The translations under genes were made by a program, and so were the position numbers. Source: Meiothermus sp. Pnk-1 (GTDB lineage: Bacteria; Deinococcota; Deinococci; Deinococcales; Thermaceae). Taken from it: 64,000 nt of DNA. Shown here one piece after another: positions 44,320 to 52,595 of this stretch. The first letter of the stretch is position 1. Every line of letters begins with the position of its first letter. Location of the stretch: assembly GCF_003226535.1 (NCBI RefSeq), contig NZ_QKOB01000018.1:1-64000 (forward strand), written 5' to 3'. The notes under the pieces are model-generated. The model was not told the DNA's origin and did not search any database. It worked only from the letters and a program-made list of their open reading frames with translations.

Positions 44320-46028
44320 TGACCCGACGCGAGCTCATCGGCCTGCTCCTGGCCCTGGGGCTTTCCTCGCCCAAAGCCCTGGCCCAGGCCCTGGAGAAGC
44401 CGGAGGGCCTGTACGACCTCCCCCCTTACGGAGACTTCACCCTGCTGTACCTTACCGACCTGCACGGCCAGCTCCGGCCGCACCACTACATGGAACCGCC
44501 CAACCTCCTCGCGCCCCGGCCCCTGCTGGGGCAGCCCGGCTACCTGAGCGGCATGGCCTTCCTGCGCTACTACGGCATCCAGCCGGGTAGCCCTTTGGCC
44601 TACCTGGGCAGCTACGTGGACTTAGCGGCCCTGGCCGAGCGCTTCGGCCCCATCGGGGGCGCTCCGCAGATCACCCAGCTCATCCGCAGCCAAAAGGAGG
44701 CCGCGCAGGGGCCGGTGCTGGTGCTGGACGGGGGCGACAACTGGACCAACTCCGGCCCCTCCTTGCGCACCCGGGGCGAGGCGTTGGTGGACTGGATGAA
44801 CCTCAGCGGTTTCCAGCACATGGTCTACCACTGGGAGTACACCCTGGGGCGGGCCCGGGTGGAGGAGCTGGAGAAGAAGCTCAAGGCCCAGGTCCTGAGC
44901 TACAACACCACCGACGACGCCTTCGGGGATCCCGTGTATCCGGCTTACGCCCTTTACCCGGCGGGGCGCTACACCGTGGGGGTGATCGGGCTCACCTACC
45001 CCTATATCAAAGTTTCCCATCCAGAGGAATTCTCCGAAGGCCTTTCCTTCGGCATCAAAGAGCAAGCGTTACAGAAAACCGTGGACGAGCTCAGGGCCAA
45101 GAAAGTGGACGCGGTGGTCTTGCTCTCCCATGGGGGATTGCCGCTGGATATGGCCCTGGCCCAGCGCATCCGGGGCATCGACCTGATCCTCTCGGGCCAC
45201 ACCCATGACCTCACCCCCGTACGCCTCCGGGTGGGAAAGACCTTTATCGTCGCGGGGGGGTCGGGGGGCAAGGTGCTCTCCCGGATTGACCTGGCCCTCG
45301 TGCGCGGGGGGATAGCCAACCTCCGGCTCCGGCTTCTCCCGGTGTTCTCCCGGGTGCTGCCCGAAGATCCCGAGGCCAAGGCCCTGGTCGAGCGGGTCTA
45401 CCGGGAGAACCCCGACCTGCTCGAGCCCATCGCCCAGGTGGAGAGCCTGCTCTACAAGCGCGACACCCTGTACTCCACCCTAGACGAGCTGGCCTGCCGG
45501 GCCATCGAGGCGCACTACCCAGAGGCCGAGGTGATCTTCAGCCCCGGCACCCGCTGGGGCACCACCCTGCTGCCGGGGGAGGCGCTGACCCTGGACCGCA
45601 TCCTGGCCTATACCGGCTTCACCTACCCCGAGGTGTACGTGTTCAAGCTCCGGGGGGAGCAGATCAAGGGCCTCCTCGAGGACGTGGCGGCCAACGTCTT
45701 TACCCCCGACCCCTTCTATCAACAAGGCGGGGACATGAGCCGGACGTATGGGATCAGCTATACCCTGGACATCGACGCCCCTCTGGGAAAGCGGATCCGG
45801 GAGCTCGAGGTCCGGGGCCGCCCGCTCGAGCCGAGCCGGGAGTACCGGGTGGCCGCTTACGGGGGCCGGCTCCAGCGGCTGGGCACGCCGGTAGAAGGGC
45901 TCACCCCGCGACCTGTCTACGAACTGATCGTGGAGTACGCCGGACAAACGGGCCGGGTGCACCTACCCCCGAGGCCCAACGTGCGCGTACCGGAGCGCAA
46001 CTACCACCTTCCCGGAGGGAGCGGATGA
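44316..46028 (+). CDS. soxB: SoxB sulfate thiohydrolase
   Basis: 570 aa from ATG 44316 (44319 possible). Signal peptide with RR; dimanganese phosphoesterase motifs LLYLTDLHGQLRPHHY, LDGGDNWTNSG, ILSGHTHDLTPV and 5'-nucleotidase-like C-terminal domain (FTYPEVYVFKLRGEQIKGLL). Releases sulfate from SoxY-bound S-sulfonate. Normal length. Overlaps both soxX and the next gene (ATGA). Confidence 0.95.
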   Translation: MMTRRELIGLLLALGLSSPKALAQALEKPEGLYDLPPYGDFTLLYLTDLHGQLRPHHYMEPPNLLAPRPLLGQPGYLSGMAFLRYYGIQPGSPLAYLGSYVDLAALAERFGPIGGAPQITQLIRSQKEAAQGPVLVLDGGDNWTNSGPSLRTRGEALVDWMNLSGFQHMVYHWEYTLGRARVEELEKKLKAQVLSYNTTDDAFGDPVYPAYALYPAGRYTVGVIGLTYPYIKVSHPEEFSEGLSFGIKEQALQKTVDELRAKKVDAVVLLSHGGLPLDMALAQRIRGIDLILSGHTHDLTPVRLRVGKTFIVAGGSGGKVLSRIDLALVRGGIANLRLRLLPVFSRVLPEDPEAKALVERVYRENPDLLEPIAQVESLLYKRDTLYSTLDELACRAIEAHYPEAEVIFSPGTRWGTTLLPGEALTLDRILAYTGFTYPEVYVFKLRGEQIKGLLEDVAANVFTPDPFYQQGGDMSRTYGISYTLDIDAPLGKRIRELEVRGRPLEPSREYRVAAYGGRLQRLGTPVEGLTPRPVYELIVEYAGQTGRVHLPPRPNVRVPERNYHLPGGSG

Positions 46029-46585
46029 AGCACAGAGTGATCCTGATCGGCGTCCTAACCTTTTTGGGGCTGGCCACTTCCCAGCCGAGCCCTTTCAAGA
46101 CCCGCCTCGAGGGTGCGATCCGCTCCGGCGGGGATTCCTACGCCCAGGTGCTCCTGGCCCAGGACCCGGCCCAGCGGCTGTGCACCCAGTACCGCGGCCA
46201 GCTTCCCGGCGCGCTGTTGCCGCAGTTCCTCCAGGAGCAGAAGGCCCTCATCCAATACCCCGCGGGGGGAAAACTGCTGGGGGATTGGCGCAACGGGGAA
46301 CAGGTGTTCACCGACCCCAAGCGGGGCAACTGCTACGCCTGCCACCAGGGCGACCCCAAGCAACTGGCCTACGGAACCATGGGTCCGAGCTTGACCGGCT
46401 ACGGATCCCGGGGCGCCTCGGAAGCGGTGCTGCGCTATACCTATGAGAAGATCTACAACTCCTGGGCCTACGTACCCTGCTCGCTGATGTACCGCGGCGG
46501 GGTGCACGGGCTCTTCACCCCCGAGGAGACCGCCGATTTGGTGGCGTTCCTGGTCGACCCCCACTCCCCCATCAACCAGAGGTGA
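46025..46585 (+). CDS. soxX2: SoxX cytochrome, second copy
   Basis: 186 aa paralogue of the protein at 43747: signal peptide, LCTQYRGQLPGALLPQFLQE, heme CYACH near residue 104 and SLMYRGGVHGLFTPEET with the distal Met. Overlaps the soxB stop by 4 nt and is followed by a second soxA, giving X2-A2 order, the reverse of the first pair. It could form a second SoxAX with other substrate or partner preference. Confidence 0.9.
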   Translation: MKHRVILIGVLTFLGLATSQPSPFKTRLEGAIRSGGDSYAQVLLAQDPAQRLCTQYRGQLPGALLPQFLQEQKALIQYPAGGKLLGDWRNGEQVFTDPKRGNCYACHQGDPKQLAYGTMGPSLTGYGSRGASEAVLRYTYEKIYNSWAYVPCSLMYRGGVHGLFTPEETADLVAFLVDPHSPINQR

Positions 46586-46588
46586 GCG

Positions 46589-47383
46589 ATGCGCAAGCGC
46601 ATGACCCTGACCCTTCTGCTCATGGCCACGGCGACGCTATTCGCCCTGTCCCAGCAGGAAAAACCCCTCGACCCCTTCGAGGAGGCCATGAAACAGCGCC
46701 AGCAGTACCTGCAAAGCTTTGGCCTCCTCCCCGGGGATCTCTTCGCCGCACAGGGAGAGGAGCTGTTCCATACCCAGCGGGGCCCCAAAGGGAAGAGCCT
46801 GGAGGGGTGTGACTTCGGCCTCGGGCCGGGCAAGCTCGAGGGGGCCTATGCCCGCCTCCCCCGCTACTTCCCCGATACCGGCAAGGTGGAGGACCTGGAG
46901 ACGCGCATCGTGAGCTGCATGGAACGCCTCCAGGGCTTCAGGCCGGAGGAGATCAAGCGCGACGAGGTGGTGGCGCTGACCACCTTTGTGGCTTCCAAAT
47001 CCAGCCAGGCCAAGATGGCGGTCCGCCCCCAGCACCCGGCCGAACTGGCCATGTACAACCTGGGCCGCGAGCTTTGGTACACCCGCGCCGGGCCTCGGGA
47101 CATGAGCTGCGCGGTCTGCCACGACAGCTACGCCGGGAAGCGGGTGCGGCTCTCCCCGGTGATGAGCCCCAAGCAGGGCTTAGGGGGGGAGTGGCCGGCC
47201 TATCGCTTCGAGGAAGACCGGATGTACACCTTCGAAAACCGCATCCAGTTCTGCTACACCTCGGTGGGCATCCCGGCCCCGGCGTTCTACTCGGAGCCGC
47301 AGATCGCCCTCACCATGTACATCCTGGCCGAGGCCAGCAAGGCCGGGCACAGCTTCCAGGAGCTGCCTTTCTTCACCCGCTAG
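46589..47383 (+). CDS. soxA2: SoxA cytochrome, second copy
   Basis: 264 aa, signal peptide, heme CAVCH near residue 175 and FCYTSVGIPAPAFYSEPQIA near 225 with the Cys heme-ligand candidate. Clear paralogue of the SoxA at 42955 (ARLPRYFPDTGKVEDLETR). Retains all positions needed for heme and the Cys ligand, so it is probably functional rather than a dead duplicate. Confidence 0.9.
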   Translation: MRKRMTLTLLLMATATLFALSQQEKPLDPFEEAMKQRQQYLQSFGLLPGDLFAAQGEELFHTQRGPKGKSLEGCDFGLGPGKLEGAYARLPRYFPDTGKVEDLETRIVSCMERLQGFRPEEIKRDEVVALTTFVASKSSQAKMAVRPQHPAELAMYNLGRELWYTRAGPRDMSCAVCHDSYAGKRVRLSPVMSPKQGLGGEWPAYRFEEDRMYTFENRIQFCYTSVGIPAPAFYSEPQIALTMYILAEASKAGHSFQELPFFTR

Positions 47384-47385
47384 CC

Positions 47386-47868
47386 ATGCTCTCCCGCAGA
47401 CGGCTCCTGGCCCTCCTTCCCTTGCTTCCCGTGGACGATCTCCTTCGGGACCGGGCCAGCCCGGTACACCGGTGGGCAAGGGCCCAGGGCCGGTGTGAGG
47501 GCTGGACGGCGTGTTTTGGCGATTTCATCCGGCGGGTCCCCCCGGCCAGCTACCTGGTCTACCCCACCGAGGCGCGCGACCTGCTGCTATTCGACCCCTT
47601 TGTCCTGGACGTGCGCACCCGCGAGGAGCGGCAGCGGGGGTATATCCCGGGCTCGGTGCACATCTACGCCGGGGAGGTACCCGACCGGCTTTCCGAGCTG
47701 CCCCAGGACCACGGCGCCCTGATCCTGGTCTACTGCGGCAGCGGCAGCGTGAGCGCGGTGATCGCGGCTTACCTGCAGGCGTTGGGCTACGCCAACGCCA
47801 AGAACATCGCCCACGGCTTCAAAGGCTGGCTGGACGCCGGCCTACCTGTGGAAGGAGAGGGACCATGA
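47386..47868 (+). CDS. Exported rhodanese-domain protein
   Basis: 160 aa from ATG 47386. Basic N-terminus MLSRRRLLALLPLLP resembles a signal. Rhodanese domain: VLDVRTREERQRGYIPGSVH and catalytic Cys in VYCGSGSVSAVIA (CxGxxS loop). It can move sulfane sulfur between SoxY products, DUF302 protein or flavocytochrome. In the middle of the sox operon, start 2 nt after soxA2, end overlapping the DUF302 gene. Confidence 0.87.
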   Translation: MLSRRRLLALLPLLPVDDLLRDRASPVHRWARAQGRCEGWTACFGDFIRRVPPASYLVYPTEARDLLLFDPFVLDVRTREERQRGYIPGSVHIYAGEVPDRLSELPQDHGALILVYCGSGSVSAVIAAYLQALGYANAKNIAHGFKGWLDAGLPVEGEGP

Positions 47869-48719
47869 AAAGCCTCTGGATTTTGGGAGTGGGGTTGGGC
47901 TTGGCCTGGGCGCAGTCGGTCCAGGTAGAGGTGAAGGGGGAGCTGGCCCAGGTCGAGGCGCAGGCCCTGGCCGCTTTGAAGGCCAACGGCCTCGAGCCCG
48001 ACCGCGTCTTGAACCTGGGGGAGCAGATCCGGCAGGTCACCGGGGCCTCGTTCCCCGAGTACCACCTGGTGGTGCTCAAGCCCGAGGCCGGAAGCCTGGC
48101 CGCCGCCGCCAAAAACCCCATGGCGGCCATCGTCCTCCCCCCCACCGTCTACCTCCACGCGGCCAAGGCCGGGGTGACCACGGTGGGGACCTTCGACGGA
48201 CGGCTGCTGTTCAACCTGCTGGGCGTCGCCGGTCCCGAAACCGACGCGCTCGTCTCGCGGCTCGAGGCCAGCCTGGGCCGGTTGGGCCAGCTCGAGCGCA
48301 TCGCTCCGGCCGTGATGCCCGATCCCCAGTCGGGGATGAGGCCGGCCCTGCTCTACTTCGTGAGCGGGGCCAAGGCCGAGGACATGGTCCTCCTGCTCGA
48401 GGGCGAGCTCACCGCCCGCGGCCTCAACCTCACCCCCAACCTCAAGGTCGGGCCGGTCACGGTGATCCTGCCCTGCAAGAGCGAGTGGGCCCGGATCATG
48501 TTCAGCGCCCAACCCGCCGGGGGCTTTGCCGCCCCCTGCCGCTTCTTCGCCGTGGATGTACCCGGCGGAGCGCTGGTGGGGGCCATCGAGCCCATGCTCA
48601 TGACCATCATGCCCGGGGTGATGGGCTCGCCCGCGGTGGCCATGCTCCAGGAGGCCAAGAAGACCATCACCGAGGTGCTGGAGAGCACCGGAGGGGTACC
48701 GTACCGTCCGGGACAGTAA
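47865..48719 (+). CDS. Exported DUF302-domain protein of the sox operon
   Basis: 284 aa from ATG 47865, with a signal peptide (SLWILGVGLGLAWA). Two similar halves, as expected for two DUF302-like domains (FPEYHLVVLKPEAGSL; FAAPCRFFAVDVPGGALVGA). A Cys pair (LPCKSEW, AAPCRFF) lies in the second half. Function unknown; family members often sit beside sulfur oxidation genes. Lies between the rhodanese and the flavoprotein. Confidence 0.75.
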   Translation: MKSLWILGVGLGLAWAQSVQVEVKGELAQVEAQALAALKANGLEPDRVLNLGEQIRQVTGASFPEYHLVVLKPEAGSLAAAAKNPMAAIVLPPTVYLHAAKAGVTTVGTFDGRLLFNLLGVAGPETDALVSRLEASLGRLGQLERIAPAVMPDPQSGMRPALLYFVSGAKAEDMVLLLEGELTARGLNLTPNLKVGPVTVILPCKSEWARIMFSAQPAGGFAAPCRFFAVDVPGGALVGAIEPMLMTIMPGVMGSPAVAMLQEAKKTITEVLESTGGVPYRPGQ

Positions 48720-48735
48720 AGAAAGGAGGATAAGG

Positions 48736-50031
48736 ATGTCCAAGCTCAACCGCCGCCAGCTGCTCAAAGCAGGGGCCGCCCTCACCGCGGCCAGCGCCCT
48801 AGGCAACGGAGCCAAAGCCCAGCAGGAGTTCTACGCCACTCCCCCCACCCTGCTCCCGGCCCGCCGCACGGCCCGGGTGGTGGTGGTGGGCGGGGGCTGG
48901 GCGGGCACCACCGTGGCCCGCAAGCTCAAGCAGCAGCGCCCTGAGGCCGAGGTGGTGCTCGTCGAGCCGAAGCCCCTGTTCATGTCCTGCCCCATGTCCA
49001 ACCTCTTCCTGGCGGGGATCAAGCCCCTGGAGTTTTTGGTCTTCGACTACACCCAAGTGGTCAAGGATGGGGTGGTCTTCATCCAGGAGCGGGTGCTGGA
49101 CATCAACCGCGACCGGCGGCTGGTCCGGACCACGGGCGGCTACCTGGCCTATGACTTTTTGGTCCTGGCCCCGGGGATCGCCTACATGTACGAGGCCATC
49201 CCCGGCTACGCCGAGGTGAGCCACCTCCTGCCGGTGGGGTTCAAGCCCTTCGAGCACGTGGCCCTGCGCCGCATGCTGGACCAGTTCGACGAGACCGGCG
49301 GGGAGCTGGTCATGTACATCCCCAACCCCCCCTACCGCTGCCCCCCCGGGCCCTACGAGCGGGCGGCCATGCTGGCCTGGCGGCTCAAAACCAAAGGGGT
49401 AAAGGGCAAGGTCATCGTGCTGGACGCCAACCCCCAGCCCATCTCCAAGGCCCCCGGCTTCCTCGCGGCCTACAACGACCTCTACAAGGAGTATTTGGAG
49501 TACATCCCCAACACCCGCGTCACCGGCCTGGACTACGGGAAGAAGCTGGTGAAGACCGAGCTGGGGGAGGTGCCTTTTACCCTGGCCGACCTGATCCCCC
49601 CCATGAAGGCCGCGGAGATCGTGCGGCAGGTGGGGCTGGGCGAGCGCTGGGCCAACGTGCAACTCCCCTACTTCCTCTCCGAGAAGGACGAGCGGGTCTA
49701 TTTGGTGGGGGACATCACCGGCAACACCCCTTACCCCAAGAGCGGCATGATCGCCTACGTCTCCGGCAACATCGTAGCCCGGCACATCGGCCAGCGGCTG
49801 GGGGGCAAGGCCCTGGCCGAGATCCCTCCGGAGCTGCCCACCAACATCTGCTACTCCTTTGTCGACTCCGAGGAGGCCATCTGGGTCTCGGCCAACTACT
49901 CCTGGGACCAGGCGGCCCAGCAGATCAAGTCCCAAAGCAGCGTGGACAACCAGCGCTCCGCGGCCAACGGCAGCGCCGCCTACGGCTGGGCCCAGAGCCT
50001 GTGGCAGGACATGTTCGGTCCGCGGGCGTGA
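48736..50031 (+). CDS. soxF: Flavocytochrome c sulfide dehydrogenase flavoprotein (SoxF/FccB)
   Basis: 431 aa. Tat signal NRRQLLKAGAALTAASALG; FAD fold VVVVGGGWAGTTVARKL; redox Cys residues in LFMSCPMSNLF and PYRCPPGPYERA; C-terminal FCSD domain (NICYSFVDSEEAIWVSANYS). Oxidises sulfide to sulfur or polysulfide. AAAGGAGGATAAGG before the start. No separate FccA cytochrome gene is adjacent, so a SoxE/SoxD-like cytochrome must serve. Confidence 0.92.
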   Translation: MSKLNRRQLLKAGAALTAASALGNGAKAQQEFYATPPTLLPARRTARVVVVGGGWAGTTVARKLKQQRPEAEVVLVEPKPLFMSCPMSNLFLAGIKPLEFLVFDYTQVVKDGVVFIQERVLDINRDRRLVRTTGGYLAYDFLVLAPGIAYMYEAIPGYAEVSHLLPVGFKPFEHVALRRMLDQFDETGGELVMYIPNPPYRCPPGPYERAAMLAWRLKTKGVKGKVIVLDANPQPISKAPGFLAAYNDLYKEYLEYIPNTRVTGLDYGKKLVKTELGEVPFTLADLIPPMKAAEIVRQVGLGERWANVQLPYFLSEKDERVYLVGDITGNTPYPKSGMIAYVSGNIVARHIGQRLGGKALAEIPPELPTNICYSFVDSEEAIWVSANYSWDQAAQQIKSQSSVDNQRSAANGSAAYGWAQSLWQDMFGPRA

Positions 50032-50040
50032 GGAGGTGGA

Positions 50041-51327
50041 ATGGACCGGAGGAAGTTCTTCCGGCTGCTGGGGGGAGGGATGCTCCTCTCCCCCCTTCTC
50101 AAGGCCCAAGCCCAGCCCAGAGCCTGGGAGGAGAAGACCCTCGAGCCCATGAAAACCCTGGGGTCTCCCCTCTCCGAGTACGGGGAGCGCTCCCCCTTCG
50201 AGGCCGAGGTGGTGCGCTACATCTCCCCCAACCTGCGCACCCGCACCAGCGGGGCCGACTTTGCCCCGCTGGAGCGCCTCAGCGGGGTGATCACCCCCAA
50301 CGGCCTGCACTTCGAGCGGCACCACGGGGGGGTGCCCCAGGTGGACCCCCAGAGCTACCGCTTGGTGATCCACGGCCTGGTGGAAACCCCCCTGGCCTTC
50401 ACCCTGGAAGAGCTCAAGCGCTTTCCCTCGCTGACCCGCACCTACTTCATCGAGTGCGCGGGCAACGGGCAGAACGGCTACCGCAACCCCCCCGACCCCA
50501 GCCTCACCGCCACCCGCAGCCGGGGGCTGGCCTCCAACGCCAGCTGGACCGGGGTGCCCCTGGCCCTGCTCCTCAAGGAGGCGGGGGTAAAGCCGCAGGC
50601 CCGCTGGCTCATCCCCGAGGGCCTGGACGCGGTGGCCTACACCCGCAGCCTGCCCCTGGACAAGGCCATGGAGGACGTATTGGTGGCCTACGCGCAAAAC
50701 GGCGAGGCGCTGCGCCCCGAGCAGGGCTACCCGGTGCGGCTGGTGGTGCCGGGGTGGGAGGGGAGCATCCAGGTGAAGTGGCTCCGGCGCATCCTGGTCA
50801 CCGACCTGCCCACCATGAGCAAGGACGAGACCAGCGAGTACACCGACGTGATGGCCGACGGCAAGGTCCGGGCCTTCACCTGGATCATGGACCCCGAGTC
50901 GATCATCACCTACCCCTCGGGGCTGCAGCAGATCAAACCGGGCTTTCACGAGATCCGGGGCCTGGCCTGGAGCGGGTACGGGCGCATCGCCAAGGTGGAG
51001 CTCTCCTTCGACGAGGGCCGGTCGTGGCGGCAGGCTTCGCTCGAGCCCCCCATAGAGCGCCGGGCCTTCGTGCGCTTCAAGCTGCCCTGGTACTGGCGGG
51101 GCGAGGAGGTGGTCCTCTGGAGCCGGGCCTGGGACGAGGAGGGAAATGTCCAGCCCACCCGGGAGGAGTTCTTTCAGAAGTGGGGCAGGAACAACCGCTA
51201 CCACTACAACGCCATCCAGGCCTGGCGGATCGCCCCCGACGGCCGGGTGACGAACGGCGACCGCCCCCTGGGCGGGGCCGCGCAGCGCCCGGCGGGCGGC
51301 TGTGGCGGGGAGGTGTTCGATGTATAG
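50041..51327 (+). CDS. soxC: Sulfane dehydrogenase SoxC (molybdoprotein)
   Basis: 428 aa. Signal MDRRKFFRLLGGGMLLSP (Tat-like); molybdenum ligand Cys139 in TYFIECAGNGQNGYR; SoxC/SorA dimer domain at the C-terminus (GLAWSGYGRIAKVELSFDEG). Oxidises the SoxY-bound sulfane sulfur. AGGAGGTG precedes the start. The 3' end overlaps soxD by 8 nt. Confidence 0.93.
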   Translation: MDRRKFFRLLGGGMLLSPLLKAQAQPRAWEEKTLEPMKTLGSPLSEYGERSPFEAEVVRYISPNLRTRTSGADFAPLERLSGVITPNGLHFERHHGGVPQVDPQSYRLVIHGLVETPLAFTLEELKRFPSLTRTYFIECAGNGQNGYRNPPDPSLTATRSRGLASNASWTGVPLALLLKEAGVKPQARWLIPEGLDAVAYTRSLPLDKAMEDVLVAYAQNGEALRPEQGYPVRLVVPGWEGSIQVKWLRRILVTDLPTMSKDETSEYTDVMADGKVRAFTWIMDPESIITYPSGLQQIKPGFHEIRGLAWSGYGRIAKVELSFDEGRSWRQASLEPPIERRAFVRFKLPWYWRGEEVVLWSRAWDEEGNVQPTREEFFQKWGRNNRYHYNAIQAWRIAPDGRVTNGDRPLGGAAQRPAGGCGGEVFDV

Positions 51328-51871
51328 GCGATGGGTAGGGCTCGGCGTGGCCCTGCTGGCCCTGGGCCTGGCCTCCCGCTACCAGCTGGGCACCCCCCTC
51401 AGCCCGGAAGAGGTGGCCTCGTACGACCTGCGCCCGGTGGTGCTGCCGGATGGCCGCGGCCTGCCCCCGGGCCAGGGAGGGGTGGAGGAAGGGGGGAGGA
51501 TCTACGCGGAGAAGTGCGCCAGCTGCCACGGGCAGAGCGGGGAGGGTTACCCCTTCAACCGCCTGGTGGCCGAGCCTTTCCCCATCACCCCCGAGACCGA
51601 AGCCACCCAGTTCGCCATCGGCAACTACTGGCAGTACCCCACCACCCTCTTCGACTACATACGCCGGGCCATGCCCTACGGCAATGCCGGCAGCCTGAGC
51701 GCCGACGAGGTCTACGCCGTGGTGGCCTGGCTGCTCTACCAAAACGGCATCACCGACGGCAGCCAGCCCATGAACGCCCAGACCCTGCCCAAGGTGGCGA
51801 TGCCGGCTCGAGCCCTGCTCCAGCTCGACCCCGAGACCCACAAGCGCTTCCCCTGGCTCGAGCTGCCCTAG
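51320..51871 (+). CDS. soxD: SoxD-like cytochrome c
   Basis: 183 aa from ATG 51320, overlapping soxC. N-terminal membrane/signal helix, heme CASCHGQSGEG near residue 73 and axial Met in RRAMPYGNAGSLSADEVYAV. Only one heme, shorter than the diheme SoxD of Paracoccus but typical of Thermus. Accepts electrons from SoxC and passes them to the respiratory chain. Confidence 0.9.
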   Translation: MYRRWVGLGVALLALGLASRYQLGTPLSPEEVASYDLRPVVLPDGRGLPPGQGGVEEGGRIYAEKCASCHGQSGEGYPFNRLVAEPFPITPETEATQFAIGNYWQYPTTLFDYIRRAMPYGNAGSLSADEVYAVVAWLLYQNGITDGSQPMNAQTLPKVAMPARALLQLDPETHKRFPWLELP

Positions 51872-51881
51872 GGATGAGCCC

Positions 51882-52547
51882 ATGCTGAGCCTGCCCATCG
51901 CCCTCCTCGCGGGGATGCTCTCCTTCCTCTCGCCCTGCGTGTTGCCTTTGGTCCCCACCTACCTGCTCTACCTCGGGGGCCAGCGGGGCCGCCCGCTGGC
52001 CAACGCGGTGTTTTTCGTGCTGGGCTTCTCGGCGGTCTTCTTGGCGCTGGGGCTCCCCTTCACCCTGCTGGGGGGCCTGTTGTTCGACCACCGCGAGCTC
52101 CTGAGCCGGGTGGGGGGAGGGTTCATGGTGTGGATGGGGGCCTATATGCTAGGCCTCAGGCCGCGCTGGGGAATACACCTGCGCTACGAAGGCGATACCG
52201 CCCGCCCCTGGGGGGCTTTCCTCCTCGGGGCTGCGCTGGGGCTGGGCTGGACCCCCTGCATCGGCCCGGTCCTGGGGGGGATCCTGACCCTCACCGCCAC
52301 GGGGGGCGGGCTGGGCCTGTTGCTGGCCTACATCCTGGGGCTGGCCCTGCCCTTCCTCCTGGTGGTGGCCTTCACCGACCGGGTCCGGCCCCTGCTGCGC
52401 CGGGCCGCCCGCCTCTCCCACGGGGCGGAAGTGGCCGCGGGAGTCGTGCTCATCGGGGTAGGGCTGCTGCTCCTGAGCGGGACCTACTCCGCCCTCAACG
52501 CCCTCTTCCTCAAAATCACCCCATCCTGGCTGCAGGATCGGCTCTAG
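51882..52547 (+). CDS. ccdA: CcdA/SoxV-type thiol-disulfide membrane transporter
   Basis: 221 aa, six membrane helices. Redox Cys in LSFLSPCVLPLVPTYL (TM1) and GLGWTPCIGPVLGGIL (TM4). Transfers reducing power from cytoplasmic thioredoxin to periplasmic SoxW/TlpA, keeping Sox proteins active. Last gene of the sox operon; a 48-nt gap separates it from the BTAD regulator. Confidence 0.9.
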   Translation: MLSLPIALLAGMLSFLSPCVLPLVPTYLLYLGGQRGRPLANAVFFVLGFSAVFLALGLPFTLLGGLLFDHRELLSRVGGGFMVWMGAYMLGLRPRWGIHLRYEGDTARPWGAFLLGAALGLGWTPCIGPVLGGILTLTATGGGLGLLLAYILGLALPFLLVVAFTDRVRPLLRRAARLSHGAEVAAGVVLIGVGLLLLSGTYSALNALFLKITPSWLQDRL

Positions 52548-52595
52548 CCGTCACCGCCCCTCTCCAGGCGATCGGTTAGACTGAACACCGAAGCC

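Noticed and set aside
48799-51204. 801-codon open frame antisense to soxF and soxC
   Set aside because: Shadow of high-GC coding DNA; low-complexity Gly/Leu/Val/His composition, no domain, and the sense genes are unequivocal.
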